A stretch of 64,000 bases of DNA. Source: Diaphorobacter sp. HDW4B. GTDB taxonomy: Bacteria > Pseudomonadota > Gammaproteobacteria > Burkholderiales > Burkholderiaceae_C. The DNA lies in NCBI RefSeq assembly GCF_011305535.1, contig NZ_CP049905.1, positions 5,082,001 to 5,146,000 of the forward strand, in the 5' to 3' direction. Of this stretch, positions 37,667-48,029 are shown piece by piece (position 1 is the first letter of the stretch; each line of letters begins with the position of its first letter). The notes beneath the pieces are model-generated. The model was not told where the DNA came from. It did no database searches and worked only from the letters and a program-made list of their open reading frames with translations. A program made the translations under genes and the position numbers.

Positions 37667-40414
37667 ATGCCCCAGAACGAAGACGACAACATTCAGGCCC
37701 AAACGTCTGAACCCACTCAGGACAAGGCGGCAGGCAGCATGCTCCAGCGGTTTCCATGGCCGGGCAAGCCGTGGAAATCCAAGCGCAATCTCTGGTGGCT
37801 GCTGGCTTCCGGGCCGATTGCGCTGTTTCTCTATGTGCTGATCCTGATTCCGTTCACACCGTCGATCAGCGATCTGCGCAAGGCCAAGACCGATCAGCCC
37901 GCGCAGCTCGTCTCCGCCGACGGCAGGCTGCTGGCCGAGTACAAATGGATCAACCGCGAATGGGTGCCGCTCAAGGGCATCGCCCAGCCGGTCAAGGACG
38001 CGCTGATCGCCACCGAAGACCATCGCTTCTACGAGCACTTCGGGCTGGATTGGAAGCGCACGCTGTCCGCCGTGGTGCGCACGCTCGGCGGTGACAAGCA
38101 GGGCGGCTCGACCATCACGCAGCAGCTCGCACGCAATCTCTACCCCGAGGAAATCGGCCGCGCGCCCACGCTGAACCGCAAGCTCAAAGAGGCGATCACG
38201 GCGCTCAAGATCGAGATGACGTACTCCAAGGACGAGATTCTGGAGACCTATCTCAACACCGTGCCGTTTCTCTACAACGCCTTCGGCATCGAGATGGCCG
38301 CGCGCACGTATTTCGACAAGTCGGCCGACGAGCTCAACGTGATCGAAAGCGCCACGCTGATCGGCATGCTCAAGGGCACGGTCTATTACAACCCGGTGCT
38401 CAACCCCGAGCGCGCACAGGACCGCCGCAACACCGTGCTCGCGCAGATGAAAAAGCGCGAAAAGCTCTCGGCGGCCGACTACGACAAGCTCATCAAGCGC
38501 CCGCTGCGCATCCGCTTCGAACGCCAGGCCGAGGTCAACGGCCTCGCGCCGCATCTGGCGCAGCAGCTGCGTCGCCAGTTGATCGACTGGGCCGACCGTG
38601 AGGGCTACAGCCTGTACTCCGACGGTCTGGTGATCCGCACCACGGTCAACGGCAAGCTGCAGGAAATGGCGAATCAAGCCATCGAAAAGCAGGGCCGCGC
38701 GCTGCAGGCCGTGGCCAACAAGGTCTGGGCACCGCAAAGCATCTGGGGCGCAAAGAGCCCGCTGGTGCAGCGTCTGGTGCGCGAAACCTCGCAGTACGAA
38801 CAGGCGGTTGCCAAGGGCGGCAATCCGGACGAGGTGCTCAAGGGCTTGCTCGACAACGCCGATTTCATGGCCAAGCTCAAGCAGCAGAAGACGCGGCTGC
38901 AAGCGGGCTTTCTGGCGCTCGATCCGCGCGACGGCACCGTGCTCGCCTGGGTGGGCAGCCGCGACTACGCACAAGACCCTTTCGACCACGTGCAGGCCGC
39001 GCGCCGCCAGCCGGGTTCGACCTTCAAGCCGTTTGTCTACGGAGCAGCCTTTGCCAAGGGCATGCGGCCTGGCGACACCTTCATGGACCAGCCCATCGAG
39101 ATTCCGCTCGATGGCGGCAAGCAGGTCTGGAAGCCGACCGACGACTCCGCGCCCAGCTACGCGCCGATGTCGCTGTCCGATGGACTCGCATATTCCAAGA
39201 ACATCATCACCGCGCAGGTGATGCAGCAGGTCGGCCCGGAAAAAGTCGCCCAGCTCGCGCGTGCCATGGGTGTGCGTGAATCCAAGCTCGACGAAGTGCC
39301 TTCACTCGCGCTGGGCACCAGCCCGGTCACGCTCAAGGAAATGGTGGCCTCCTACGGCACCATCGCCAACGCAGGCGCGTATTTGGCTCCGACGGTGATC
39401 ACCCAGATCGAGGACAAGGATGGAAAGGTGCTCGAAACCTTCGCCCCGGCCAAGGCCCAGCGCGCACTGGCGCTTGCGCCTGCGCAGGAGCTGCGCAACG
39501 CCATGCGCGGCGTGATCAACAAGGGCACGGGCGTGGCGATCCGTTCGCGCTACGGCATCAGCGCCGATGTGGCGGGCAAGACCGGCACCACGCAGGACAA
39601 CACGGATGGCTGGTTCATCATGATGCATCCGCAGATGGTGGCGGGCGCGTGGGTGGGCTTCAACGATGGCCGCATCACGCTGCGCAGCGACTATTGGGGG
39701 CAGGGTGCGCACAGCGCGCTGCCCATCGTCGGCCAGGTGTTCCAGCAGGCGATTCGCGGCAAGATCGTGGACAGCAATCTGAAGTTCGTCGATCAGGAAG
39801 AACACAGCATTCTGGCGGACGCGATCGGCTCGGTGCGCAACTGGGTGGTCGATCTGTTTGGCCGCTCCACCGACCAGATCCAGCCGCCCGCCGCCACAAC
39901 ACCGGAAGTGCAGGGCTCGCAACTGCCACCTCGCCCGCAAACACCCGCTGGCGCGGACGATGGCTCGCGCCCCGAGATCGGCGAGGCCCCGCTCAAACCG
40001 CTGCAAAACGCCACGCCGGACGCTGACCCCGAGCCGCCATCGCAGCCACCGGCAGGCGCGGGAGAGTCGCAGGACCCGTTCTGGAATCCCTCTCAACATC
40101 CGCAGCAGCAGCCACCACAACCGCAGACCTCGCCTTGGCCGCATCTGCCGTCGCAGCCATCCAACGGACAAGGCGCGCAGCCGCCCATGCCCGCGAATGG
40201 CCAGGTGCTGCCACCACAGGCGCGCGCCAACCCACCGACCAATCCGCAACTGCAGGCGCAGACGACTCCCGCGCCGTATGTGCCGCAGCCATCCAACAGT
40301 CCTCCACCGCCGATGCCGGGCGGCGGGCAGACGGTGCAGCAACCAGCGGCGATGCCGGGCACGGTCGTCACGTCGCCGGTCGAACGCGGCGTGGTGGTAC
40401 CGGGGCAGAACTGA
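37667..40414 (+). CDS. Class A penicillin-binding protein 1 (transglycosylase/transpeptidase)
   Basis: Bifunctional peptidoglycan synthase, 915 residues. One N-terminal membrane helix (about residues 43-63) anchors it. The GT51 glycosyltransferase part has ATEDHRFYEHFGLDWKRTLSAVVR and GGSTITQQLARNLYPE. The transpeptidase has the active-site PGSTFKPF, SKN and KTGTTQDNTDGW. The last roughly 160 residues are a Pro/Gln/Ala-rich, low-complexity periplasmic tail. The ATG at 37667 is chosen over a TTG 18 bases before it. It lies about 30 bases after ligA. Confidence 0.94.
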   Translation: MPQNEDDNIQAQTSEPTQDKAAGSMLQRFPWPGKPWKSKRNLWWLLASGPIALFLYVLILIPFTPSISDLRKAKTDQPAQLVSADGRLLAEYKWINREWVPLKGIAQPVKDALIATEDHRFYEHFGLDWKRTLSAVVRTLGGDKQGGSTITQQLARNLYPEEIGRAPTLNRKLKEAITALKIEMTYSKDEILETYLNTVPFLYNAFGIEMAARTYFDKSADELNVIESATLIGMLKGTVYYNPVLNPERAQDRRNTVLAQMKKREKLSAADYDKLIKRPLRIRFERQAEVNGLAPHLAQQLRRQLIDWADREGYSLYSDGLVIRTTVNGKLQEMANQAIEKQGRALQAVANKVWAPQSIWGAKSPLVQRLVRETSQYEQAVAKGGNPDEVLKGLLDNADFMAKLKQQKTRLQAGFLALDPRDGTVLAWVGSRDYAQDPFDHVQAARRQPGSTFKPFVYGAAFAKGMRPGDTFMDQPIEIPLDGGKQVWKPTDDSAPSYAPMSLSDGLAYSKNIITAQVMQQVGPEKVAQLARAMGVRESKLDEVPSLALGTSPVTLKEMVASYGTIANAGAYLAPTVITQIEDKDGKVLETFAPAKAQRALALAPAQELRNAMRGVINKGTGVAIRSRYGISADVAGKTGTTQDNTDGWFIMMHPQMVAGAWVGFNDGRITLRSDYWGQGAHSALPIVGQVFQQAIRGKIVDSNLKFVDQEEHSILADAIGSVRNWVVDLFGRSTDQIQPPAATTPEVQGSQLPPRPQTPAGADDGSRPEIGEAPLKPLQNATPDADPEPPSQPPAGAGESQDPFWNPSQHPQQQPPQPQTSPWPHLPSQPSNGQGAQPPMPANGQVLPPQARANPPTNPQLQAQTTPAPYVPQPSNSPPPPMPGGGQTVQQPAAMPGTVVTSPVERGVVVPGQN

Positions 40415-40432
40415 TCCGGCACCCCGGAAATG

Positions 40433-40463
40433 AAAAACGGCGCTCGAATCGAGCGCCGTTTTT
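40433..40463. terminator. Bidirectional Rho-independent terminator
   Basis: A 13- to 14-bp perfect stem (40433-40446 against 40450-40463), made of AAAAACGGCGCTCG and its complement around a tiny AAT loop, ends in TTTTT. It lies between the convergent PBP and Nudix genes and has A/T runs on both flanks, so it can serve both strands. Confidence 0.85.
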
Positions 40464-40479
40464 ATTGGGATGAGCGAAC

Positions 40480-41052
40480 TCAGTGATCCGGCTTCGGTGC
40501 CGACAGATCGACGTTGTGCACGTTGTTCTCGGCGCCGTTCTTGCGGTCCTCGAACCACAAGCGCAACGAGGTGCTGACGGTGCGGAAAGCCAGTTCATCC
40601 CACGGAATTTCGTCCTCGCGGAAGAGGCGGGCTTCGATGGTTTCGTGACCGGGGTTGAACTGGTCGCTCAGCAGATCGGCGGTGTAGAACAAATGCACCT
40701 GCCCGACATGCGGCACGTTCACCAGCGAGAACAAACGGCCCATGCGGATCTGCGCACCGGCTTCCTCGTCGGTCTCGCGGGCTGCGCCTTCGGCGGTGGT
40801 TTCGTTCAGTTCCATGAAGCCCGCAGGCAGCGTCCACTTGCCCCAGCGCGGCTCGATGTTGCGCTTGCACAGCAGCACGCGGCCATCGGGCATCACCGGA
40901 ATCGTTCCCACCACGTTGAGTGGATTCTCGTAGTGAATCGTGTGGCAGGCCGGACAAACGGCTCGCACGCGGGTGTCGCCATCATCGGGGACACGGTATT
41001 CGACAGCGGTGCCGCAGTTGCGGCAGAAACGAACAGGGGCACGAATGGTCAT
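40480..41052 (-). CDS. Nudix hydrolase with zinc ribbon
   Basis: A 190-residue Nudix enzyme. The N terminus has a CxxC-x18-CxxC zinc ribbon (FCRNCG...CPACH); the Nudix box reads GFMELNETTAEGAARETDEEAGA, matching Gx5Ex7RExxEExG closely. NADH- or ADP-ribose-type pyrophosphates are usual substrates for zinc-ribbon Nudix proteins, but specificity is not shown. The ATG at 41052 is preferred; a longer frame to 41109 lacks support. Confidence 0.9.
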   Translation of the reverse strand: MTIRAPVRFCRNCGTAVEYRVPDDGDTRVRAVCPACHTIHYENPLNVVGTIPVMPDGRVLLCKRNIEPRWGKWTLPAGFMELNETTAEGAARETDEEAGAQIRMGRLFSLVNVPHVGQVHLFYTADLLSDQFNPGHETIEARLFREDEIPWDELAFRTVSTSLRLWFEDRKNGAENNVHNVDLSAPKPDH

Positions 41053-41138
41053 GTGGGCTATTGTGGCGCAGGAAACATGGGCACAGAGTGCAAGCAGGCT
41101 TGCGCCCAAAACTCCGTGCCGCGAGGGCGATCAGCGGA

Positions 41139-41834
41139 TCAAACCAGCTTGACCTTGAGCGCTGGCAGGCCCGCAACGCCGCCTTCGAGCACATCGCCCT
41201 TGGAGACGGCCGCAACGCCTTCGGGTGTGCCCGAGAAGATCAGGTCGCCGGCTTGCAGCTCCCATGCCTGCGACAGTGCTTCGATGGTTTCTGCGATGTT
41301 CCAGATCAGTTGCGTGACTTCGCTGGCCTGGCGCTTGGCGCCATTCACATTCAACCAGATGGCCGCGTTGTTCACATCGCCAGCCTTGTCGGCGGGCACG
41401 ATGGGGGTGATCGGGGCGCTGAAGTCAAAACCCTTGGCGATGTCCCATGGACGGCCCAGCTTCTTGGCTTCGGCCTGCAGGTCGCGGCGCGTCATGTCCA
41501 GGCCCACGGCGTAGCCGAAGATGTGCGCGGCAGCGTCGGCGGCCTTGATGTTCTTGCCGCCCTTGCCGAGCGCCACTACCAATTCGATCTCGTGGTGCAG
41601 GTCTTTGGTGAGCGTGGGGTAGGGCATTTCGCCGGTGGTGCCTTCCGTGACGACCAGCACGGTGTCGGCGGGCTTCATGAAGAAAAAGGGCGCTTCACGG
41701 CCCGAGTGGCCCATTTCCTTGGCGTGCTCGGCGTAGTTGCGGCCCACGCAGTAGATGCGGTGCACGGGGAACAGGGCGTCGCTGCCGACCACGGGAACGG
41801 TTGCAGCGGGAGCGGGGGTGAATACGTAGCTCAT
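41139..41834 (-). CDS. Fumarylacetoacetate/fumarylpyruvate hydrolase family
   Basis: A 231-residue FAH-fold hydrolase that splits a beta-diketo or 2-oxo acid. Seen: IYCVGRNYAEHAKEMG, FFFMKPADTV, and DLHHEIELVVALGKGG, which holds the catalytic His-Glu and metal-binding Glu. The short single-domain form is typical of fumarylpyruvate hydrolase, the last enzyme of gentisate breakdown. The neighbouring divergent isomerase supports this, but fumarylacetoacetate cannot be excluded. No gentisate dioxygenase is seen nearby. ATG at 41834. Confidence 0.88.
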   Translation of the reverse strand: MSYVFTPAPAATVPVVGSDALFPVHRIYCVGRNYAEHAKEMGHSGREAPFFFMKPADTVLVVTEGTTGEMPYPTLTKDLHHEIELVVALGKGGKNIKAADAAAHIFGYAVGLDMTRRDLQAEAKKLGRPWDIAKGFDFSAPITPIVPADKAGDVNNAAIWLNVNGAKRQASEVTQLIWNIAETIEALSQAWELQAGDLIFSGTPEGVAAVSKGDVLEGGVAGLPALKVKLV

Positions 41835-42003
41835 GGTGGTTCGATGTCTGCTGTTGTAGAGAAGGTTTTGCGAAACGTTTTGCGGAGCGAATCGGGAAGG
41901 AGTCCTGCCGGATCCGTCACAGTGTGCCATGCAAAAAGCGGCGTGGAACTCAGTAATGCCCACGCTGGCGCGATGCTGCGAGCTTGCGTATGCTTTGTGC
42001 CTT

Positions 42004-42672
42004 ATGAAGCTCTTCAATTACTTTCGCTCCTCCGCCTCCTTCCGGGTGCGCATCGCGCTGGCTCTGAAGGGCCTCACCTACGACTACGTTCCGCTGCATC
42101 TGGTGCGCGCGGAGCATCGCGATCCCGCCTTCACCAAGCGTGTGGGCGATGCGCTGGTTCCCGCGCTCGAAACCGACGACGGCCATCTGCTCACGCAGTC
42201 CATGGCCATCATCGAGTATCTGGACGAAACCCATCCCGAACCCGCCGTGCTGCCCGCCGATGCACTGGGCCGGGCCCATGTCCGTGCGCTCGCGCAAATG
42301 ATCGCCTGCGAGATCCACCCGATCAACAACCTGCGGGTGCTCAAGTACCTGCGCAATGACTTGATGGTGGACGAATCGGGCAAGGATGCTTGGTACCGTC
42401 ACTGGACGCGCAACGGCCTCGAAGCCTTCGAGCGCCAACTTGCCTTGCTCGCCAAGGAGCGAGAAGCCGCAGGGTTGCCCGCATCGAAGTACTGCTGGGG
42501 CGACAAGCCGTCGATGGCCGATTGCTGCCTCGTGCCGCAGATCTTCAATGCCCAGCGCTTCCATGTCGATCTGGAAGGCTTGCCCCTGACCATGGCAGCG
42601 TTCACGGCTTGCATGGCCTTGCCCGCGTTCCAGAAAGCGCATCCGTCGGCTTGCCCGGACAATGAGGCCTGA
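42004..42672 (+). CDS. maiA: Maleylacetoacetate/maleylpyruvate isomerase (zeta-class GST)
   Basis: A 222-residue glutathione-dependent cis-trans isomerase of zeta GST type. The N-terminal thioredoxin-like motif SSASFRVRIALALKGLTYDYVPLHL with SSxS/R is diagnostic; the C-terminal helical domain has ALAQMIACEIHPINNLRVLKYL and YCWGDKPSMADCCLVPQIFNA. The product is the substrate of the divergent hydrolase, so together they form the last two steps of homogentisate or gentisate breakdown. The ATG at 42004 gives the standard N terminus. Confidence 0.93.
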   Translation: MKLFNYFRSSASFRVRIALALKGLTYDYVPLHLVRAEHRDPAFTKRVGDALVPALETDDGHLLTQSMAIIEYLDETHPEPAVLPADALGRAHVRALAQMIACEIHPINNLRVLKYLRNDLMVDESGKDAWYRHWTRNGLEAFERQLALLAKEREAAGLPASKYCWGDKPSMADCCLVPQIFNAQRFHVDLEGLPLTMAAFTACMALPAFQKAHPSACPDNEA

Positions 42673-42684
42673 GATCGATTTTCC

Positions 42685-43518
42685 GTGCCTGAGATGACGA
42701 CGACAACGACTTCCCTGACTGACAAGCAAGCCACCGACTGGCTGATTCCCGACTGGCCCGCTCCCTCGAATGTGCGAGCACTGTGCTCGACCCGCGCTGG
42801 CGGCGTGAGCACCGGCCCATATGCAAGCCTCAATCTGGGCGACCATGTGAACGACGACCCGCTCGACGTGCAAGCCAATCGCGACATCTTTTCGCGCGAA
42901 TTGCGTGTGCGTGATGGCGTCGCGCATCCGGTGTTTCTGCAGCAGGTGCATGGAACCGATCTGCAATGGCTTGACGTCCAGTCCATCAATGGAACGACCG
43001 CCGATGCGTGTGCCACGCAGAACCAAGGTGTGGCCTGCGTGATCATGGTGGCTGATTGCTTGCCAGTGCTTTTTGCCGACGATACCGGTTCGGTGGTCGC
43101 TGCGGCGCATGCCGGTTGGCGCGGCTTGGCTGGCGCAGCACCAGGGCAGGGCGTGCTCGAAAAGACGCTTGCCGAAATGCGCACTGTCGCCTCGGGCAAG
43201 CTGATGGTTTGGCTCGGCCCCTGCATCGGACCGGATGCGTTTGAAGTGGGTGCGGAAGTGCATGAAGCCTTCTGCTCACATGATGCCAATGCGGAGCAGC
43301 ATTTCAGATCACTTGGCGAAGGCAAGTATCTGTCCGATCTTGCGGCACTAGCCAGACAGCGTCTTGCGGCGGCGGGCGTCCGCAGCATTCACGGCAATGA
43401 CAGCACCAAGCCTTGGTGCACCGTCAGCAATCCCGAGCGCTTCTTCTCTTATCGCCGCGATCAGCGCGCGCTAGGGGGAAGCGGGCGGCTTGCCGCTGCC
43501 GTCTGGCTCGACCGCTGA
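42685..43518 (+). CDS. pgeF: Peptidoglycan editing factor PgeF (YfiH/laccase-domain family)
   Basis: A 277-residue multicopper-like family member that removes wrongly incorporated L-Ser from peptidoglycan stems in E. coli. Signatures: LCSTRAGGVSTGPYASLNLGDHVNDDP, QQVHGTD, VADCLPVLF, HAGWRGLA and GPCIGPDAFEVG, containing the conserved Cys and His metal/active-site residues. A GTG at 42685 or an ATG at 42694 could be the start; only 12 bases separate it from maiA, suggesting co-transcription. Confidence 0.9.
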   Translation: MPEMTTTTTSLTDKQATDWLIPDWPAPSNVRALCSTRAGGVSTGPYASLNLGDHVNDDPLDVQANRDIFSRELRVRDGVAHPVFLQQVHGTDLQWLDVQSINGTTADACATQNQGVACVIMVADCLPVLFADDTGSVVAAAHAGWRGLAGAAPGQGVLEKTLAEMRTVASGKLMVWLGPCIGPDAFEVGAEVHEAFCSHDANAEQHFRSLGEGKYLSDLAALARQRLAAAGVRSIHGNDSTKPWCTVSNPERFFSYRRDQRALGGSGRLAAAVWLDR

Positions 43519-43782
43519 GTTCGCGGCGTTCACCGCGTTCCTTTCCTGTTGTTTCTGCTGCTCCAGCTCCCATTGCCGCATCGCCTGTTCCTCGCGGGCC
43601 TTGCGCATGCGTTTTCGCACGGGCGTGCTGAAAATGTAGACGATGATGGACACAGGCAGCAGTCCATAGAGCGCGAAGGTGATGATGCCCCCGAGCAGGC
43701 TGCCGTTGATGGCACTGGCTTCGGCCACTGCCATCATCAGCGTGACGTACAGCCATGCGATCACCACCAATATCAACACCAT
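43471..43782 (-). CDS. Small membrane protein overlapping the pgeF 3' end
   Basis: A 103-residue protein with two hydrophobic segments (LILVVIAWLYVTLMMAVAEA and LGGIITFALYGLLPVSIIVYIF), then a charged, helical region (RKRMRKAREEQAMRQWELEQQKQQER). GGAG lies eleven bases before the ATG at 43782. Its last 48 bases overlap the end of pgeF on the other strand. I do not recognise a named family; the membrane topology and RBS suggest it is real. Confidence 0.6.
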   Translation of the reverse strand: MVLILVVIAWLYVTLMMAVAEASAINGSLLGGIITFALYGLLPVSIIVYIFSTPVRKRMRKAREEQAMRQWELEQQKQQERNAVNAANSAVEPDGSGKPPASP

Positions 43783-43914
43783 AGAAGTAAAACTCCGAAA
43801 CAACAAAAGCAGGCCATGTCACTCTGAATTGCCTGAAAGGTCTTGCGCTCGCTGTACGATGCTCGAACCGGTAATCAAATAAACCGGCATCGCAACGCGA
43901 CCGTAGGAGACACC

Positions 43915-45627
43915 ATGGATTCTGACGCACAATGGGCCGAAGGAGCCCGCCAATTCCAGCAGTTGTGGGAGGAGAGTTGGAGCAAATTGCTGCAATCAAT
44001 GCCTTCTGCGGATTTGGGTGCCTTGACCGCTTCTGTAAAGCCTCAGGCGCAAGTGAGCATTCCTCCGGAAAAGCTCGCTGAACTGCAGCAAAGCTACCTT
44101 AAGGAAATACAGTCGCTGATCGCCAGCGGCCTGCAGGAAACCGCGAAGCCGCCCTCCGATCGCCGCTTTGCCGGAGAGGGTTGGAGCAAGAACCCCGTGG
44201 CTTCGGCCGTTGCGTCCACCTACATGTTGCAGGCCAAGACCCTGATGGGCATGGCGGATGCGGTGCAGGGCGACGAAAAGACCCGCCAGCGCATCAAGTT
44301 CGGAGTCGAGCAATGGCTGGCCGCCATGGCACCAAGCAACTTCCTCGCGTTCAACGCCGACGCACAGAAGATGGCCATCGAGACCCAGGGCGAGAGCATC
44401 GCCAAGGGCGTGGCCAACATGCTGCACGACATGCGCCAGGGCCATATCTCGATGACCGACGAGAGCAAGTTCGAAGTGGGCCGCAATGTGGCCACGACCG
44501 AAGGTGCCGTGGTGTTCGAGAACGAATACTTCCAACTGCTCGAATACAAGCCGCTCACCGCCAAGGTCTACGAGCGCCCATTCCTGCTGGTGCCGCCTTG
44601 CATCAACAAGTTCTACATCCTCGACCTGCAACCCGACAACTCGGTGATCCGCCATCTGGTGGCCGAAGGCCACCGCACCTTCGTGGTGAGCTGGCGCAAT
44701 CCAGATGAGTCCATGGCGCAAGCCACCTGGGACGACTACATCCAGAACGCGGTCATCAAGGCCATCGAAACCGTTCAGGACATCAGCGGCGCGCCGCAGA
44801 TCAACACGCTGGGCTTCTGCGTGGGCGGCACCATGCTGGTCAACGCGCTGGGGGTGCTGCAGGCGCGTGGTGAATCGCCAGTGGCCAGCGCGACGCTGCT
44901 GACGGCGCTGGTCGACTTCACCGACACCGGCATTCTCGACGTGTTCATCGACGAGAACTTCGTGCGCTATCGCGAAATGCAGATGGGCAACGGCGGGCTG
45001 ATGAAGGGTCAGGATCTGGCATCGACCTTCAGCTTCCTGCGCCCCAATGATCTGGTGTGGAACTACGTCGTCGGCAACTATCTGAAGGGCGAAACGCCAC
45101 CCGCATTCGACCTGCTGTACTGGAACAGCGACTCCACCAATCTGCCCGGCCCTTGGTATGCGTGGTACCTGCGCAATTTCTATCTGCAGAACAACCTGCC
45201 CAAGCCCGGCGGCGTGACGGTGTGCGGTGAGCAGCTCGATCTCTCCAAGGTCAATCTGCCGATGTACATCTACGGCTCGCGCGAAGACCACATCGTGCCG
45301 ATTCAGGGTGCTTACGCCTCCACGCAGGTGTTCCCCGGCAAGAAGCGATTCGTGATGGGCGCGTCCGGCCACATTGCCGGCGTGATCAACCCACCAGCGA
45401 AGAAAAAACGCAGCTACTGGGTGCAGTCGCTGACCAAGTTCCCCGCGTCGTTCGACGACTGGCTGTCGGGTGCCTCCGAGCACCCGGGAAGCTGGTGGAC
45501 CGACTGGTCCGAATGGCTCGCGGGCCATGGCGGCAAACAGATCGCCGCGCCCAAAGCCTACGGCAAGGGCACGAAGTACAAGGCCCTGGAGCCCGCGCCC
45601 GGCAGCTACGTCAAGCAGAAGGCTTGA
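43915..45627 (+). CDS. phaC: Class I polyhydroxyalkanoate synthase
   Basis: Polymerises (R)-3-hydroxyacyl-CoA into PHA granules. The 570-residue protein has the alpha/beta-hydrolase catalytic triad: Cys302 in GFCVGG, Asp458 in SREDHIVP, and His486 in ASGHIAGVINPP. The N terminus resembles class I PhaC (FQQLWEESWSKLLQ). TAGGAG precedes the ATG at 43915, so an extended frame from 43843 is rejected. A small CCGGT/ACCGG hairpin lies in the leader. First gene of phaC-phaA-phaB. A 255-base spacer without a recognisable gene separates it from phaA. Confidence 0.97.
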   Translation: MDSDAQWAEGARQFQQLWEESWSKLLQSMPSADLGALTASVKPQAQVSIPPEKLAELQQSYLKEIQSLIASGLQETAKPPSDRRFAGEGWSKNPVASAVASTYMLQAKTLMGMADAVQGDEKTRQRIKFGVEQWLAAMAPSNFLAFNADAQKMAIETQGESIAKGVANMLHDMRQGHISMTDESKFEVGRNVATTEGAVVFENEYFQLLEYKPLTAKVYERPFLLVPPCINKFYILDLQPDNSVIRHLVAEGHRTFVVSWRNPDESMAQATWDDYIQNAVIKAIETVQDISGAPQINTLGFCVGGTMLVNALGVLQARGESPVASATLLTALVDFTDTGILDVFIDENFVRYREMQMGNGGLMKGQDLASTFSFLRPNDLVWNYVVGNYLKGETPPAFDLLYWNSDSTNLPGPWYAWYLRNFYLQNNLPKPGGVTVCGEQLDLSKVNLPMYIYGSREDHIVPIQGAYASTQVFPGKKRFVMGASGHIAGVINPPAKKKRSYWVQSLTKFPASFDDWLSGASEHPGSWWTDWSEWLAGHGGKQIAAPKAYGKGTKYKALEPAPGSYVKQKA

Positions 45628-45882
45628 ATCGCATGGTCACCGTGAATCTGGCTTTCTACACCATTTCGAGGTGCGGAAAGTCCGGTTCGCGGGTCTCTGT
45701 AAGGGCAAGCCATGAGAGGGTAAGCCTGTGCTCCTGTTTGGCCGGAGTCACGTAAGAATCACACCATTGAAGATGTCGTGACGGCAGCAGGCACAAGCAG
45801 CAAGTTCATCAAGTCCAGCATTCGGAAGTCAGGTGCCCCACTTGAATCAGGAATGCTCGCCAATCAGCAAGAAAGGTCCGTC

Positions 45883-47064
<1,182 letters not shown>

Positions 47065-47067
47065 TCG

Positions 47068-47117
47068 CTCACAGGAAAATTGACCGAATCAATCCATTCG
47101 GTCCATTAAATTGTGAG
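47068..47117 (+). promoter_or_regulatory. Nested inverted repeat between phaA and phaB
   Basis: GACCGAAT (47082-47089) and ATTCGGTC (47096-47103) make an 8-bp hairpin with a 6-base loop, flanked by CTCACA (47068-47073) and TGTGAG (47112-47117), also exact reverse complements. It starts right after the phaA stop codon, in the 146-base gap before phaB. It could attenuate or process the transcript, or bind a regulator. Confidence 0.55.
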
Positions 47118-47210
47118 AAATCGTTGCATCCAGTGTTTTCCTGAAGTCAGCTCGGAAAATTCTTCGCTAGAGTGAAATCCGGATCCAATCATCATTAACA
47201 GGAGATAGGC

Positions 47211-47948
47211 GTGAGTCAAAAAGTAGCGTACGTCACAGGGGGGATGGGCGGCATTGGTACCGCGATTTGCCAGCGTTTGCATAAGGAAGGGTTCAAAGTG
47301 ATCGCAGGTTGCGGTCCTACCCGTGACCATGCAAAGTGGCTTGCGGAACAGAAAGCCCTCGGTTTCACCTTCTATGCATCCGTCGGCAATGTCGGCGACT
47401 GGGATTCCACGGTCGAAGCCTTCGCCAAGGCCAAGGCCGAGCACGGCACCATCGACGTGCTGGTGAACAACGCGGGCATCACACGTGACCGCATGTTCGT
47501 CAAGATGTCCCGCGAAGACTGGGATGCCGTGATCGAAACCAACCTGAACTCCATGTTCAACGTGACCAAGCAGGTCGTGAGCGACATGGTCGAAAAGGGC
47601 TGGGGCCGCATCGTCAACATCAGCTCGGTCAACGGCGCAAAGGGTCAGGCGGGTCAAACCAACTACTCCGCAGCCAAGGCCGGCATGCACGGCTTCTCGA
47701 TGGCGCTGGCGCAAGAGCTGGCCAACAAGGGCGTGACGGTCAACACCGTGAGCCCTGGCTACATCGGCACCGACATGGTCAAGGCCATTCGCCCCGAAGT
47801 GCTGGAAAAGATCGTGGGCTCCGTGCCTGTGAAGCGTCTGGGCGAGCCCAGCGAAATCGCATCGATCATTGCCTGGCTGGCGTCGACCGAAGGCGGCTAC
47901 GCTACCGGCGCTGACTTCTCGGTCAACGGCGGCCTGCACATGCACTGA
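47211..47948 (+). CDS. phaB: NADPH-dependent acetoacetyl-CoA reductase
   Basis: Reduces acetoacetyl-CoA to (R)-3-hydroxybutyryl-CoA for PhaC. A 245-residue short-chain dehydrogenase with the cofactor motif VTGGMGGIGTAI, NNAG, the catalytic Ser in NISSVNG, and Tyr152/Lys156 in NYSAAKAG. The GTG start at 47211 follows a strong AGGAGATAGGC. C terminus FSVNGGLHMH. Last gene of the operon; a strong terminator follows. Confidence 0.96.
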   Translation: MSQKVAYVTGGMGGIGTAICQRLHKEGFKVIAGCGPTRDHAKWLAEQKALGFTFYASVGNVGDWDSTVEAFAKAKAEHGTIDVLVNNAGITRDRMFVKMSREDWDAVIETNLNSMFNVTKQVVSDMVEKGWGRIVNISSVNGAKGQAGQTNYSAAKAGMHGFSMALAQELANKGVTVNTVSPGYIGTDMVKAIRPEVLEKIVGSVPVKRLGEPSEIASIIAWLASTEGGYATGADFSVNGGLHMH

Positions 47949-48004
47949 TCGAGCCCCGCTTTCCTCTGGCCTTGCAAGCTTTCAAGCAGCAGGCCAGAAA
48001 AGCC

Positions 48005-48029
48005 AAACCCCGCCTAGGCGGGGTTTTTT
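48005..48029. terminator. Strong terminator after phaB
   Basis: AAACCCCGCC at 48005-48014 pairs with GGCGGGGTTT (48017-48026), and six T's end the + strand side. It closes the phaCAB transcript. A GGGGTTTGGCTTTTC on the minus strand could also stop the micro-gene at 48165-48239. Confidence 0.9.

Noticed and set aside
45703-45726. GGGCAAGCC / GGGTAAGCC direct repeats in the phaC-phaA spacer
   Set aside because: Only two short imperfect copies; no array and no coding or structural context.
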